The translations under genes and the position numbers were made by a program. DNA of 64,000 nt from Erythrobacter sp. F6033 (GTDB lineage: Bacteria > Pseudomonadota > Alphaproteobacteria > Sphingomonadales > Sphingomonadaceae). Shown one piece after another: positions 9,774-19,307 of the stretch. Where the stretch lies: contig NZ_JALKAZ010000001.1 of NCBI RefSeq assembly GCF_023016005.1, forward strand, positions 1,054,001 to 1,118,000, in the 5' to 3' direction. Below the pieces are notes generated by a model. The model saw nothing but the letters and a program-made list of their open reading frames with translations. It had not been told where the DNA came from and searched no databases. How positions within the stretch are numbered: position 1 is the first letter of the stretch; every line of letters starts with the position of its first letter.

Positions 9774-10472
9774 ATGCGTTTCACTCATCTTGTCGCCGCG
9801 ACATTTGCGGGTTGTCTGGCTGCGACACCACTTGCGGCCGAAGTCACCGAACAAGATAGCAACGGCTTCGTTACGCGCGATGTTGCGCTTGTCGAGGCGA
9901 CGCCCAAGGAAGTGTGGCTCGCGCTGATCACGCCATCGACGTGGTGGAACAAGGCCCACACTTGGTCGGGCGATTCCGCCAATCTGCAATTGCGACCGCA
10001 GGCTGGCGGTTGCTTCTGCGAAACCATTCCCGAAGTCGAAGATGACGATCGCATTACTCTCGAAGGCAGTGTCGAGCACATGCGTGTGATCCAGTCGTAC
10101 CCTGAACGCGCGATGCGTTTGTCCGGTGCGCTCGGCCCACTGCAAAGCGAACCGGTGACCGGCGTTCTCACTATTGCAATCAGCGAAGTCGAACAGGGCA
10201 CTCAGATCGTATGGGAATACCATGTCGGTGGCCGTATGCGGTATGAAGTTCCCGTTATCTCAAAAGCAGTCGATGGTGTGATGAGCCAGCAGCTAAATGG
10301 CCTGGCGAAATTGCTGGGACGTGTGGGTGGAGGTGAGGCTGAAGAGCCCGTTGAGGAAACCGACACAGATGGTGCGGACGAAGGCGATGAGGCTGCTGAT
10401 CAGCCTGAGGCCGAGGCCGATGAGGTTAGCAATGTCGATGAGGCATTCGGAGACCTTTCCGATCCTGGCTGA
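9774..10472 (+). CDS. Exported SRPBCC-like protein with acidic tail
   Basis: 232 aa from the ATG at 9774; a GTG at 9750 would lengthen it, but the Sec signal peptide starts cleanly at MRFTHLVAATFAGCLAATPL with a cleavage-like AEV. The middle (ATPKEVWLALITPSTWWNKAHTWSGDSANLQL, then VLTIAISEVEQGTQIVWEYHVGG) has the layout of an AHSA1/START-like SRPBCC ligand-binding fold. The last ~45 residues are very acidic and probably disordered. It is an unusual insertion between adk and rpsM. The ligand is unknown. Confidence 0.75.
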   Translation: MRFTHLVAATFAGCLAATPLAAEVTEQDSNGFVTRDVALVEATPKEVWLALITPSTWWNKAHTWSGDSANLQLRPQAGGCFCETIPEVEDDDRITLEGSVEHMRVIQSYPERAMRLSGALGPLQSEPVTGVLTIAISEVEQGTQIVWEYHVGGRMRYEVPVISKAVDGVMSQQLNGLAKLLGRVGGGEAEEPVEETDTDGADEGDEAADQPEAEADEVSNVDEAFGDLSDPG

Positions 10473-10822
10473 GGTGGGAGCGGCCAATTTCCACAATGCG
10501 AGATTGCCGATTTTGACCCGGACCCAATGAGAGAGTATTACACCTCTTGAAGCATGATCGAAGCAGCCCATATTGGCCGCTCGGTCGATAATGCGTGCGC
10601 GCTGTTGACTGCGATCGAGAATCGCCCTAAGCGCGCCTTTCATTCGACACGTTCGAGCTTAGTCCGGCCGGTATCGCCATGTGCGCGTTCCAACCGGACT
10701 TCTGTTGTTTCAGAGCATTCGCTCTTGAGGTGACAGATTGGGTGAAGGCGTGCCGGTGTTTTGAGCGTTGAGATGGGGGCGTCGGTCTAGGTCGTAATCC
10801 CCTGTGGAGCATGGAGAATTAA
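10473..10822 (+). other. 350-base non-coding gap ahead of rpsM
   Basis: No convincing gene is seen. The stretch probably carries a promoter for the rpsM-rpsK-rpoA-rplQ unit; a TTGACT hexamer occurs at 10605-10610 but the matching -10 (TAAGCG at 10628) is weak. A GGAG ribosome-binding site at 10813-10816 serves the GTG of rpsM. Short open frames here have no protein-like character. Confidence 0.4.
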
Positions 10823-11191
10823 GTGGCTCGTATTGCCGGGGTAAACATCCCCACAAATAAGCGCGTTATTATCGCGCTCACCTACATTCACGGGATTGGT
10901 CGTACCACTGCCGTTGAAATCGCAGACAAGCTTGGCATTGCGCACACAGTTCGTGTGCAGGACCTCACCGATGAGGAAGTGCTGCGTATTCGTGAAGCGA
11001 TTGATGCTGATGTGACTGTGGAAGGCGACCTTCGTCGTCAGACCGCAATGAACATCAAGCGTCTGATGGATCTGCGTACTTATCGCGGTCTTCGCCATCG
11101 TAATGGCCTGCCCGTTCGCGGACAGCGCACGCACACCAACGCCCGTACCCGCAAGGGTAAGGCCAAGCCGATCGCCGGGAAGAAGAAGTAA
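10823..11191 (+). CDS. rpsM: 30S ribosomal protein S13
   Basis: S13 of the 30S head, 122 aa, GTG start. [26 protein letters not shown] and the C-terminal [25 protein letters not shown] are family signatures. It heads the alpha-operon block (rpsM-rpsK-rpoA-rplQ). No rpmJ lies before it. Confidence 0.98.
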   Translation: MARIAGVNIPTNKRVIIALTYIHGIGRTTAVEIADKLGIAHTVRVQDLTDEEVLRIREAIDADVTVEGDLRRQTAMNIKRLMDLRTYRGLRHRNGLPVRGQRTHTNARTRKGKAKPIAGKKK

Positions 11192-11250
11192 GCTTTAGGT
11201 TTCGACCTAACGCTTTTTCCTTCACCCGCATTCAATAAGGAATACGAGAA

Positions 11251-11643
11251 ATGGCACGCGAACCGGGCGGTAAAGTAAGACGCCGCGATAGAAAGAACAT
11301 TTCGAGCGGCGTTGCACACATCAACGCCAGCTTTAACAACACCATGATCACCATCACCGACGCACAGGGCAATGCTATCAGCTGGTCCAGCGCGGGTTCG
11401 ATGGGCTTCAAAGGTAGCCGTAAATCGACACCATATGCCGCACAGGTTGCAGCAGATGATGCCGGTAAGAAAGCTGCCGAGCACGGTGTTCGCACTCTCG
11501 AAGTCGAAGTGAAAGGCCCGGGCTCGGGTCGTGAGAGCGCTCTGCGCGGTCTCGCCGCTGTCGGCTTCAACATCACGTCGATCCGCGATGTGACGCCGAT
11601 CCCGCATAACGGGGTCCGTCCATCCAAGCGTCGCCGCGTCTGA
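11251..11643 (+). CDS. rpsK: 30S ribosomal protein S11
   Basis: S11 of the 30S platform, 130 aa. [18 protein letters not shown], the [14 protein letters not shown] block and the basic C-terminus [15 protein letters not shown] identify it. It is followed by a 121-base gap to rpoA without a clear gene. Confidence 0.98.
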   Translation: MAREPGGKVRRRDRKNISSGVAHINASFNNTMITITDAQGNAISWSSAGSMGFKGSRKSTPYAAQVAADDAGKKAAEHGVRTLEVEVKGPGSGRESALRGLAAVGFNITSIRDVTPIPHNGVRPSKRRRV

Positions 11644-11764
11644 TCCAAGTCCCGTCGGGTGGCTCGGCTTAGCCATCTAGACACCGGACGGATCCGATGC
11701 AGGCTTCCACTGCAAAGGGTCCGACCGTCATTTGAACCGCCACCAGGCGAATTAGGGGAAATCC

Positions 11765-12820
11765 ATGTCCGTCAATACGAAGAACTGGCAGGAACTTAAG
11801 AAACCCAACACCCTCGAGATCAAGGATAGTGGTGATAAACAGCGTAAGGTTACTTTTGTAGCTGAACCGCTTGAGCGTGGCTTTGGCCTGACGCTCGGCA
11901 ACGCTCTCCGCCGCGTTCTGCTCAGCTCGCTTCAGGGTGCTGCGATCACCTCGATCAAGATCGAAAATGTCCTTCACGAATTCTCTTCGCTCGCCGGTGT
12001 GCGCGAAGATGTGACCGATATGGTCCTCAACGTGAAGCAGATCGCTCTCAAAATGGAAGGCGAAGGTCCAAAGCGGCTTCAGCTTTCTGTAACAGGTCCA
12101 GCAACCGTCAAAGCTGGCGATATCGCTGTTTCCGGCGACATCGAAGTGATGAATAAGGACCTCGTCCTGTGTCACCTCGATGAAGGCGCGACGCTCAACA
12201 TGGAGCTGACCGCTGACGTGGGCAAAGGCTACTCGCCAGCTGTTCAGAACCGTCCGGCCGACGCGCCGATCGGCCTGATCCCGGTCGACTCGCTTTACTC
12301 GCCTGTCCGTCAGGTGAGCTACAAGGTCGAAAACGCCCGTGTTGGCCAGGAACTGGACTACGATAAGCTTTCGCTGACCGTTGAAACCGATGGCACTGTC
12401 ACACCTGAAGACGCTGTGGCTTATGCTGCGCGCATCCTTCAGGATCAGCTGACGCTGTTCGTCCACTTCGAAGACGGTATCCCGCAGCCGCAGTCGGCCA
12501 TGATTGGTCAGGCCGCGACGCCGCAGGAAGACGACGCCAACCAGCTCAACCGTTACCTTCTCAAGAAGGTTGACGAACTGGAGCTTTCGGTTCGTTCGGC
12601 AAACTGCCTCAAGAACGACAACATCATCTATATCGGCGATCTGGTTCAAAAGACCGAAGCCGAGATGCTGCGCACGCCAAACTTTGGCCGCAAGTCGCTT
12701 AACGAGATCAAAGAAGTTCTCTCCAGCATGGGTCTGCGCCTTGGCATGGACATTCCAGGCTGGCCACCAGAGAACATCGAAGAAATGGCCAAGAAGCTCG
12801 AACAAGAGCTGCTCGGTTAA
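11765..12820 (+). CDS. rpoA: DNA-directed RNA polymerase subunit alpha
   Basis: RNA polymerase alpha, 351 aa. The N-terminal assembly domain (residues 1 to ~235) has [31 protein letters not shown]. The C-terminal domain (from ~270) has [31 protein letters not shown] and [13 protein letters not shown], the UP-element and activator-binding HhH region. Standard length and place in the alpha operon. Confidence 0.98.
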   Translation: MSVNTKNWQELKKPNTLEIKDSGDKQRKVTFVAEPLERGFGLTLGNALRRVLLSSLQGAAITSIKIENVLHEFSSLAGVREDVTDMVLNVKQIALKMEGEGPKRLQLSVTGPATVKAGDIAVSGDIEVMNKDLVLCHLDEGATLNMELTADVGKGYSPAVQNRPADAPIGLIPVDSLYSPVRQVSYKVENARVGQELDYDKLSLTVETDGTVTPEDAVAYAARILQDQLTLFVHFEDGIPQPQSAMIGQAATPQEDDANQLNRYLLKKVDELELSVRSANCLKNDNIIYIGDLVQKTEAEMLRTPNFGRKSLNEIKEVLSSMGLRLGMDIPGWPPENIEEMAKKLEQELLG

Positions 12821-12829
12821 TCAGGTTCC

Positions 12830-12852
12830 GGCGGCGCACCTTAAGCGCCGCC
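12830..12852 (+). promoter_or_regulatory. Hairpin between rpoA and rplQ
   Basis: GGCGGCGC at 12830-12837 pairs perfectly with GCGCCGCC at 12845-12852 around a 7-base loop. An outer TCAGGT/ACCTGA pair (12821-12826 and 12864-12869) can extend the structure. No T tract follows, so it is probably a processing or attenuation hairpin inside the operon. Confidence 0.45.
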
Positions 12853-12901
12853 AGTACCGGGCTACCTGATACGGGCCCCTTACAAACGAAGGATATGAAT
12901 T

Positions 12902-13324
12902 ATGCGTCACGGTATTTCACAGCGTAAGCTGAGCCGTAAGTCGGGCCACCGTAAGGCTCTTTTCCGCAACATGTCGGCCGCGCTGATCAAGCACGAGCAG
13001 ATCCAGACCACGCTTCCAAAAGCGAAGGAACTGCGTCCGTACATCGAAAAGCTGATCACGCTTGCTAAGCGTGGTGGTCTTTCGAACCGCCGCCTTGCTC
13101 AGTCTCGCCTGCTTGACGAAACCCAGCTTAAAAAGCTGTTCGACGTTCTGGCTGAGCGTTACAGCGACCGTGATGGCGGTTACACCCGCATCATCAAAGC
13201 CGGCTACCGTGCAAGCGACAGCGCCCAGATGGCAATTATCGAGTTCGTAGAGCGCGATGAAGATGCCAAGGGTCAGGATAGCGGTCCGGTCATGAACGAA
13301 GACGAGGAATACGCAGACGCGTAA
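12902..13324 (+). CDS. rplQ: 50S ribosomal protein L17
   Basis: L17, 140 aa. [24 protein letters not shown] and the [16 protein letters not shown] and [27 protein letters not shown] blocks are diagnostic. An acidic tail of ~20 residues extends past the E. coli length. It is the last gene of the ribosomal block and is followed by a terminator. Confidence 0.98.
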   Translation: MRHGISQRKLSRKSGHRKALFRNMSAALIKHEQIQTTLPKAKELRPYIEKLITLAKRGGLSNRRLAQSRLLDETQLKKLFDVLAERYSDRDGGYTRIIKAGYRASDSAQMAIIEFVERDEDAKGQDSGPVMNEDEEYADA

Positions 13325-13350
13325 TTCGTCATTCGACAAACGACATAGAG

Positions 13351-13386
13351 GGGCTGGCAGAGTAATCTGCCGGCCCTTTTCTTTTG
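13351..13386 (+). terminator. Rho-independent terminator after rplQ
   Basis: An 11-bp stem (13351-13361 with 13366-13376, one G-T pair) around a GTAA loop, directly followed by TTTTCTTTT. This is a textbook intrinsic terminator for the ribosomal superoperon. Confidence 0.9.
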
Positions 13387-13412
13387 TGCGCGCCGCATTA
13401 GGGTCTGCGAGC

Positions 13413-14834
13413 ATGAAAATGCTCACACTTGCCGCCACAGGCGCGGCACTCGCTTCGATTGGTCTCTCGGCTTCTGCACAGGCGCAAAGCGCTCAGGAGC
13501 GCCTTGATACGCGTTATGATCGTGCGCTGGCGGCGGGGTATAAGGCGTTATTTCTTTGTAGCGGTATCGCGAATGCTGAACGTAACGGCACGGCTCGTAC
13601 GCCTGAGAGTATTCACGCTTGGGAACTAACGGGGATACAGGCGCCACTAGACGATATCGTCCGGGATATGCCCTATGAAATCGTGCGTCGACCAACGGGG
13701 CAAGTCGCGCATGTGCAGGTTGAATGGGCCGAAGACATGCCAGACCGGGTAGCGGCGTATTATGGCGAAGATACTGGTTGTTCGGTTTTGCCGATTGGCG
13801 CTCCGGAGGGCGTTAGCAATCCAGAACTGCCAATCGAAATAGAAGCAATCAACAAAGCCGGCGAAGACTCAGCATTCCCGGATGGCGGCAAGGTGAAGAA
13901 GCGGTTCAGCGAAACGATAGCGACTGCATTTTCGACCGACACCTATGGGGAGGGCGTTCGCTCCACCGCAGCAGTCGTCTTGAAGGACGGCAAGTTGATC
14001 GAGCAGCGCTATGCCGAAGGCTTCGGTCCAGATACGCCCCAACGCACTTGGTCAGTGGCAAAGAGTATCGCCGCGACATTTGTAGGCGCCGCAGTCCAGT
14101 CCGGCGAGTTCACCGTCGATGATTTGGTCGGCCTGAATTACTGGCGTTCTGGCGGATCGGGAGATGCGCGCAATGCGATCACGATTGATCACGCTCTGCG
14201 TATGGCGACAGGCCGGTATTCGGACACGCCCGGGAATCGCACCGATCCGCTCTATTGGGGCGGAACCACCGTTGACGAGCGCGCTGCGAATTGGCCAGTG
14301 ATCGCAAAGCCGGGCACTGTCTATCGCTATGCAAACAACGACACTCTGATGGCTGTGAAGGCGGTCGACAGCTGGCTGTCATTCTATCCGCCTCACGAAT
14401 TCTTTGAAAAGCTCGGGATGGATCACACGGTCGCGGAAACCGATATTCGCGGCAATTACGTGCTTTCGAGCCAAGTCTGGTCGACAGCGCGCGACTTGGC
14501 GAAGCTCGGTCAGCTGTATCTCAACGATGGCATGTGGAATGGCGAGCGATTGCTTCCCGAAAACTGGCGCGAATATGTCTCTGATCCATCAGGTCCGCAG
14601 CCTGAGGGGACGCAGTGGGGATATGGCGCGGGCTGGTGGACCTTCCGCCGACCTGACGGGAACGCGTTTGAGGGCATTCCAGACGATGCCTTTGCCGCGC
14701 GCGGCAATCGCGGCCAGTATGTCGTGGTGGTGCCGAGCCGCAATGTCGTGATTGTGCGGCGCGGAGAAGACATGGTCGGCACGCGTTTTGATATTGCCAA
14801 ATTCACCAGAGACGTCTTGGCCGCGATTGATTAA
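13413..14834 (+). CDS. Beta-lactamase-family serine hydrolase, exported
   Basis: 473 aa from ATG 13413; an upstream GTG at 13386 lies in the terminator and would spoil the signal peptide. The N-terminus (MKMLTLAATGAALASIGL, cleavage near SAQAQS) is a Sec signal. The catalytic SxxK motif is SVAK at residues 214-217, followed by a YxN-like YAN (in YRYANND). The order fits class-C beta-lactamase/esterase/6-aminohexanoate-dimer-hydrolase relatives. The substrate cannot be read from sequence. An N-terminal ~170-residue region precedes the hydrolase domain. Confidence 0.85.
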   Translation: MKMLTLAATGAALASIGLSASAQAQSAQERLDTRYDRALAAGYKALFLCSGIANAERNGTARTPESIHAWELTGIQAPLDDIVRDMPYEIVRRPTGQVAHVQVEWAEDMPDRVAAYYGEDTGCSVLPIGAPEGVSNPELPIEIEAINKAGEDSAFPDGGKVKKRFSETIATAFSTDTYGEGVRSTAAVVLKDGKLIEQRYAEGFGPDTPQRTWSVAKSIAATFVGAAVQSGEFTVDDLVGLNYWRSGGSGDARNAITIDHALRMATGRYSDTPGNRTDPLYWGGTTVDERAANWPVIAKPGTVYRYANNDTLMAVKAVDSWLSFYPPHEFFEKLGMDHTVAETDIRGNYVLSSQVWSTARDLAKLGQLYLNDGMWNGERLLPENWREYVSDPSGPQPEGTQWGYGAGWWTFRRPDGNAFEGIPDDAFAARGNRGQYVVVVPSRNVVIVRRGEDMVGTRFDIAKFTRDVLAAID

Positions 14835-15022
14835 GCTTCGGCTCATTCAGGGACGTTATGTAGGAACGGACTTCGGCGGCAATCAAACAGGTTGTTCAGA
14901 AAAGTACGCATTTATCTGAACAAATGCTGCAAGGGTCAGTCAGGCTCAGCAAATAGCGAATCATCCATAAGGGGTTTGTAGCCGGCGCAAACCCGCATCG
15001 GCACAACCCGAGGATGAGACCT

Positions 15023-15574
15023 ATGACGAAGCTTACCAAGACACTCGCCAAAGGCACGCTCGGGACTGTCGCCGCTGGCGCGATGGCCCTTGCGACTGCC
15101 ACCCCAGCGGCCGCACAGGACCGGCACCGTGATCGCGGTATCGATGCTGGCGATGTGATCGCAGGCGCTGTGATTATAGGCGGCATTGCCGCCCTTGCCG
15201 GAGCGTTCGATGGCGACAAGAAACGCGGATATCGCGACCGGAATTATCGCCACAACAATCGCGGCTACAACCAAAATCGCGGTTACAACCACAACGTCCG
15301 CTACAACAATCGCGGCTTTAACAATGGCCGTAACGCAGTGGAACGCTGTGTCCGTGTGGCCGAGCGTAAGGCCCGCCGCTTCGGTGGCTACCGTTATGCC
15401 GATGTGACCCAGATCCGCGACGTTGATCGCACCCGTTACGGGTTCCGTGTGAAGGGCCGCATCCAGGTCGAAGGCGCACGTGGCTACCGTGCTGATCGCG
15501 GCAAGTTCACCTGCTACGTTGATGGCCGCGGACGTCCGCAGGTTGATTTCAACGGAATTCGCGGCCTGCGTTGA
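15023..15574 (+). CDS. Small exported protein with GDV...IIGGIAA segment (paralogue 1)
   Basis: 183 aa from ATG 15023, chosen over ATG 15014 because GAGG at 15010-15013 is then correctly spaced. A signal peptide (to ~ATPAAAQ) is followed by a short hydrophobic Gly/Ala/Ile segment, IDAGDVIAGAVIIGGIAALA. Then comes an Asn/Arg/Tyr-rich low-complexity stretch (repeated RGYN) and a C-terminal domain starting AVERCVRVAERKARR with two Cys. The next gene has the same architecture. Function unknown; probably envelope-associated. Confidence 0.75.
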   Translation: MTKLTKTLAKGTLGTVAAGAMALATATPAAAQDRHRDRGIDAGDVIAGAVIIGGIAALAGAFDGDKKRGYRDRNYRHNNRGYNQNRGYNHNVRYNNRGFNNGRNAVERCVRVAERKARRFGGYRYADVTQIRDVDRTRYGFRVKGRIQVEGARGYRADRGKFTCYVDGRGRPQVDFNGIRGLR

Positions 15575-15640
15575 TCGCGGCTCGTGAAAAGGCCGGGGCG
15601 GTCCTCCCGCCGTCCCGTCCATAACAACCACCACCAGCCA

Positions 15641-15676
15641 TAAGCGGTTCAGGCCATTGAAAGCCTGAGCCGCTTA
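15641..15676 (+). terminator. Stem-loop between the two paralogues
   Basis: Fourteen bases at 15641-15654 pair with 15663-15676 (one G-T pair) around an 8-base loop. There is no T tract, so termination is uncertain; it may instead stabilise the upstream transcript. Confidence 0.45.
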
Positions 15677-15734
15677 TGCGCATCTCACATTAGAGCGATT
15701 GGTGGCCGCTCGTTTCAAACAGGAGGGAGCATTT

Positions 15735-16514
15735 ATGCTTTCAATGAAACCTACCGCCGCGATTGCCGGCTTTGCCGCCGCCGCTGCGATGTCTGCCACA
15801 CCAGCGAGCGCTGCCGAACTTCCCGCTGCGCCTGCGCCGTCTGCAACCAGTGTTATTTTCACCGATTTCGCCCAGAGCCGCTTTGACGAGGGCGATGTTC
15901 TTGCCGAACATCACCGCCGTTGGGGCCGCCACCGTTATCGCCGCAACCGCGTGAGCGCGGGCGACGTGCTGACCGGTGTACTGATCATTGGCGGCATCGC
16001 TGCCATTGCGAACGCCTCTAACAAGAAAGATCGCACCTATCGCGAGCCGGACTATCGCCGGACGCGCGACTATGACCGCGATCAGGACCGCCGTGACACG
16101 CGCCGCAGCAATGCAGGTTCGGGCCTCGAAAGTGCGGTCGATCAATGCGTGACCCGGATTGAGCGCGATGTTCGCGTTGATAGCGTGGATAATGTTGATC
16201 GGACCGCCGAGGGTTGGACCGTGACTGGTGCGCTTTTCAATGGGAACGGCTTTGCTTGTCAGATCGGCAATGATGGGCGCATTTCCGATGTCAATTACGG
16301 CGGCTTTCAAGCCAGCGGTTATGATGCGGCGAATACGACGCGGGCTCGCGGTGATGACCGGCAGTGGAGTGATGATCGCTACACAGCAGCGCGTGCTAAG
16401 GTTCAAGGACAGCAGCGCGCCGATGCCACTCCCGAACAGCTCCCTGCCTATCCCGGCGGACCCGTACCGGGCGATGAATATCCGGGTGATGTGGACGCCG
16501 ATCTCGGCGGTTAA
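15735..16514 (+). CDS. Exported protein with GDV...IIGGIAA segment (paralogue 2)
   Basis: 259 aa from ATG 15735, which has a strong AGGAGGGA ribosome-binding site (15721-15728). The signal peptide runs to ~TPASAAE. After an extra ~40-residue spacer it repeats the upstream paralogue's plan: SAGDVLTGVLIIGGIAAIA, then an Arg/Asp/Tyr-rich linker and a C-terminal domain AVDQCVTRIERDVR with two Cys. A Pro/Asp-rich tail follows. Its TAA overlaps the TAA of the convergent gene at 16511. Function unknown. Confidence 0.75.
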   Translation: MLSMKPTAAIAGFAAAAAMSATPASAAELPAAPAPSATSVIFTDFAQSRFDEGDVLAEHHRRWGRHRYRRNRVSAGDVLTGVLIIGGIAAIANASNKKDRTYREPDYRRTRDYDRDQDRRDTRRSNAGSGLESAVDQCVTRIERDVRVDSVDNVDRTAEGWTVTGALFNGNGFACQIGNDGRISDVNYGGFQASGYDAANTTRARGDDRQWSDDRYTAARAKVQGQQRADATPEQLPAYPGGPVPGDEYPGDVDADLGG

Positions 16515-17209
16515 TCACCTTCAGACTTTGCACTATCGAGAGCCCGGGGCGGAGACGTCTCGGGCTCGATTGTTTTTGTCCGGTAGCTTGGCAGCCCGAG
16601 CTCCCACTGGATTGCAGCGGCGCGAAGGGCAAAGCCTGCGATAAAGGCGCCAGCCCAAATCCATCCGTTCGGGATGGACAAGGACAACCAAGTCAGCAGC
16701 GTCATTCCCGCCACGGTTATTGCAGAGCTTAGGGCTGCGGCGGTGACATACAGCTCCGGCTGCATGATGATTGAGGGGCGGCCTGCCACCACATCACGGA
16801 TGATGCCGCCGACGCAGCCAGTGATAATGCCCATCAATATGGCTGGTATGGGCGGAACACCATAAGCGAGCGCCTTTGCGCTTCCGAGCACAGCATAGGC
16901 TGCGAGGCCGGCGCCATCGGCCATATCGAACAGCTTGCCCTGCCAAAAAGTTAGCGGCGTGAACCAAGCGATCAATGCGCAACCTAGGCAGACCGCAGCG
17001 ACCCACGGATCGGTGATCCAGAAAACTGGCGCATCGATCAACAGATCGCGAACCGTGCCGCCGCCGACACCTGTGACCAAGGCGAAGAAGCCCATCGTCA
17101 CAAAGGTTTGTTTCTCGCGCGCAGCGATCACAGCGCCAGACAGCGCGAAAACCGCAATACCCACGATGTCGAGCAGATCGAGGATCGGTGTCAGGATCGT
17201 CTCGTTCAT
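16511..17209 (-). CDS. TRIC-type (UPF0126) cation channel family membrane protein
   Basis: 232 aa from the ATG at 17209 (MNETILTPILDLLDIVGIAVFALSGAVIAA); the open frame extends upstream but without sense. Seven hydrophobic segments and the duplicated glycine-rich motif GVGGGTVRDLL / GCVGGIIRDVVAGRP are typical of the YadS/TRIC family (two internal repeats). Bacterial TRIC proteins are trimeric K+-permeable channels; that role is by family only. It starts inside the stop of the PepSY gene (ATGA overlap), so the two are co-transcribed. Confidence 0.85.
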   Translation of the reverse strand: MNETILTPILDLLDIVGIAVFALSGAVIAAREKQTFVTMGFFALVTGVGGGTVRDLLIDAPVFWITDPWVAAVCLGCALIAWFTPLTFWQGKLFDMADGAGLAAYAVLGSAKALAYGVPPIPAILMGIITGCVGGIIRDVVAGRPSIIMQPELYVTAAALSSAITVAGMTLLTWLSLSIPNGWIWAGAFIAGFALRAAAIQWELGLPSYRTKTIEPETSPPRALDSAKSEGD

Positions 17210-17895
17210 ACCGGCGCACTTGCTTTGGTTTTGCGGCGGCGAAACATCAGGACAGTTCCGAGCAGCGATCCGATGAGCGCGAGAGCCGCGAACAGGATCA
17301 GGATCGGATGGCTCGTGTCTTCGCGTTCCGAAAAGTCCATGATGTGCAGGCCCCACATGAAATCGAACCACCGCCACCAACTGGTGCGCACGGCCTCGAT
17401 TTCGCCTGTATCACGGCCGATATAGATATGAGCGCCATCTTCTAACGCGACCTGCCATACAGGCATCGGCCGGCGGAAGTCGAAGGGCACTTCGTCAGCA
17501 TTGAAAAACGTCACAGAGCGGACCTTGTCGCCGCCCACGATCCGCTCCGCTGCGATTGCCCTCGCATCCTCGGCAACAAGAGCCGCAATCGGCTCTCCTG
17601 TCGCCATGTCGACGCGGCTCGTAACGCCGTCCAGCGTTGTCAGGATCGCGACGGCTCTGCCATCTTGCATAGTGGCGCGCATCTCCGCGATCTGCATGTC
17701 TTCTGTCGCAAGGTCGCTGCCTTCGATGATCAACGGTGATTGCGGCTGATCAATGCGCAGGTGATTGCCGCGCACCTCCGCGATAGGCTTGCTGACCATA
17801 AATAGGCCGGTCGCGATCCACATTACGATCGGTACACCAACCAGCCATCCAAGCCAGATGTGCCATTTGACGAAAAGCCGCATTGTTTTGGCCAT
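17206..17895 (-). CDS. PepSY-type membrane protein
   Basis: 229 aa from ATG 17895; ATG 17883 is an alternative. An N-terminal TM helix (HIWLGWLVGVPIVMWIATGL), a long extracytoplasmic PepSY-like region (DARAIAAERIVGGDKVRSV, WQVALEDGAHIYIGRDTGEI) and a C-terminal TM helix before a basic tail make the two-TM PepSY-associated layout. Such proteins often accompany iron or metal reductases. It lies five bases after the amidase stop and overlaps the TRIC gene. Confidence 0.75.
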   Translation of the reverse strand: MAKTMRLFVKWHIWLGWLVGVPIVMWIATGLFMVSKPIAEVRGNHLRIDQPQSPLIIEGSDLATEDMQIAEMRATMQDGRAVAILTTLDGVTSRVDMATGEPIAALVAEDARAIAAERIVGGDKVRSVTFFNADEVPFDFRRPMPVWQVALEDGAHIYIGRDTGEIEAVRTSWWRWFDFMWGLHIMDFSEREDTSHPILILFAALALIGSLLGTVLMFRRRKTKASAPV

Positions 17896-17900
17896 AGTGG

Positions 17901-19274
17901 TTATCCGTGCAGGATTGTCGCGAGTGTGTCCGCCGCAGCAATGCAATCAAGATCGCTCCAGCGCGGGCCGATAACCTGCATTCCGCAAGGCAGCTTTGCG
18001 CCTTCATAGGTGCCGTGTCCAATCGGGAGGACTGTTGATGGCAGGTTCGGGAAAGACGCAAGTCCGGCCCATGTCAGGCCAGCGCCAGCGGGCATATCTT
18101 CGCCATTCACGCGAATGGTCGAGTTGAAAACCGAGCCATCCAGATGCGGAATCGCCAGAACGGGCGCGGGCGGGGCAAGCACGAAATCATAGGTTTCAAA
18201 CAGTTGCGCCCAGAGGAATTCGTTTGCTGCTTGCGCATCGAGCAAGTCGAACCAATCCGCAGCGCTGGCTTGTTTGCCATCGGGTGAGGGAGCACCGCGG
18301 GCCATGCAGATGTTGAGCATCCGCAAATAGTCTTCCTGTTGCCGGGCAAGGTCGGGCACAAGTTTGCTGGCATGGTCTATCTTCAACCCGCCGCGCTCGA
18401 GACGTTTGAGCGCGGTATTGGTCGGCTCAAGCACGCTTACATCAACCGGACTATCGGGGAATTCGGTGATCGCCAGAATACGGCAATCGCGCAGACGTTT
18501 CTTGCTGCGACGAAGCGGTACGCTCGCGCCGAGCTCGGTTAGAAGCGCAAGATCTCCGGCTGTGCGGGCTAGCGGGCCAGCAATCGAAAGCGCACCATCA
18601 TGCGCCGCGACAAAGCCTTCACGTTTCGCCATTTGCGGGTGATCGTGACCTCGTTTGCTCACCAGGCCCCAGGACGTCTTGTGCCCCCAAATGCCGCAGA
18701 AATGGGCGGGAACGCGGACAGAGCCGCCAATATCGGTGCCATATTCGCAAGGGACCATACCGCTGGCCACGGCAGCTGCGCTGCCCCCTGAGGAACCGCC
18801 CGGCGATCGTTCGGGGTTGTGAGGGTTATTCGAGCGGCCATAGACCGAGTTGAAACTCTGCCAGTCAGACAGATCGATCGGCACATTGGTTTTGCCGATG
18901 ATAATCGCACCAGCGGCTTTCAAACGGCGGACAAGTTCGGAATCGCGCGGCGCGATGTAGTCAGTCAGATGTTCGTGTCCCCAACAGGATTGAAGTCCTT
19001 CGACATCGAAGCTTTCTTTGACGGTCATCGGGACGCCAAATAGAGGCTGAAAGTCGGGTGCACCGTTGGGATGGATTGCCTGTTCTTCTTTCGCACGCGC
19101 TTCGGCATAGGCGCGTTCAAAATCAGGAACGGCCAAGGCGTTGATTTCGGAATCCAGCTTTCCGATACGAACAATCGCCGCATCAACCGCTTCATGCGGA
19201 GTCAGATCACCCTTGCGAATAGCCGCAGCGGTTTCAAGCGCGCCGGGTTTGTCGGTGAGTTTTGGATAAGCCAC
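17901..19274 (-). CDS. Amidase signature family enzyme
   Basis: 457 aa. It has the amidase-signature triad: Lys at residue 86 (TVKESFD), the cis-Ser near 161 in SPGGSSGGSAAAVASG, and the nucleophile Ser near 185 in GTDIGGSVRVPA. GatA-type context (gatC/gatB neighbours) is lacking, and the C-terminus resembles general amidases that hydrolyse small amides. It heads a minus-strand operon with the PepSY and TRIC genes. The substrate is unknown. Confidence 0.9.
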   Translation of the reverse strand: MAYPKLTDKPGALETAAAIRKGDLTPHEAVDAAIVRIGKLDSEINALAVPDFERAYAEARAKEEQAIHPNGAPDFQPLFGVPMTVKESFDVEGLQSCWGHEHLTDYIAPRDSELVRRLKAAGAIIIGKTNVPIDLSDWQSFNSVYGRSNNPHNPERSPGGSSGGSAAAVASGMVPCEYGTDIGGSVRVPAHFCGIWGHKTSWGLVSKRGHDHPQMAKREGFVAAHDGALSIAGPLARTAGDLALLTELGASVPLRRSKKRLRDCRILAITEFPDSPVDVSVLEPTNTALKRLERGGLKIDHASKLVPDLARQQEDYLRMLNICMARGAPSPDGKQASAADWFDLLDAQAANEFLWAQLFETYDFVLAPPAPVLAIPHLDGSVFNSTIRVNGEDMPAGAGLTWAGLASFPNLPSTVLPIGHGTYEGAKLPCGMQVIGPRWSDLDCIAAADTLATILHG

Positions 19275-19307
19275 AGCGTGAATTCCCTTGATACGTGCGC
19301 CATCCGG

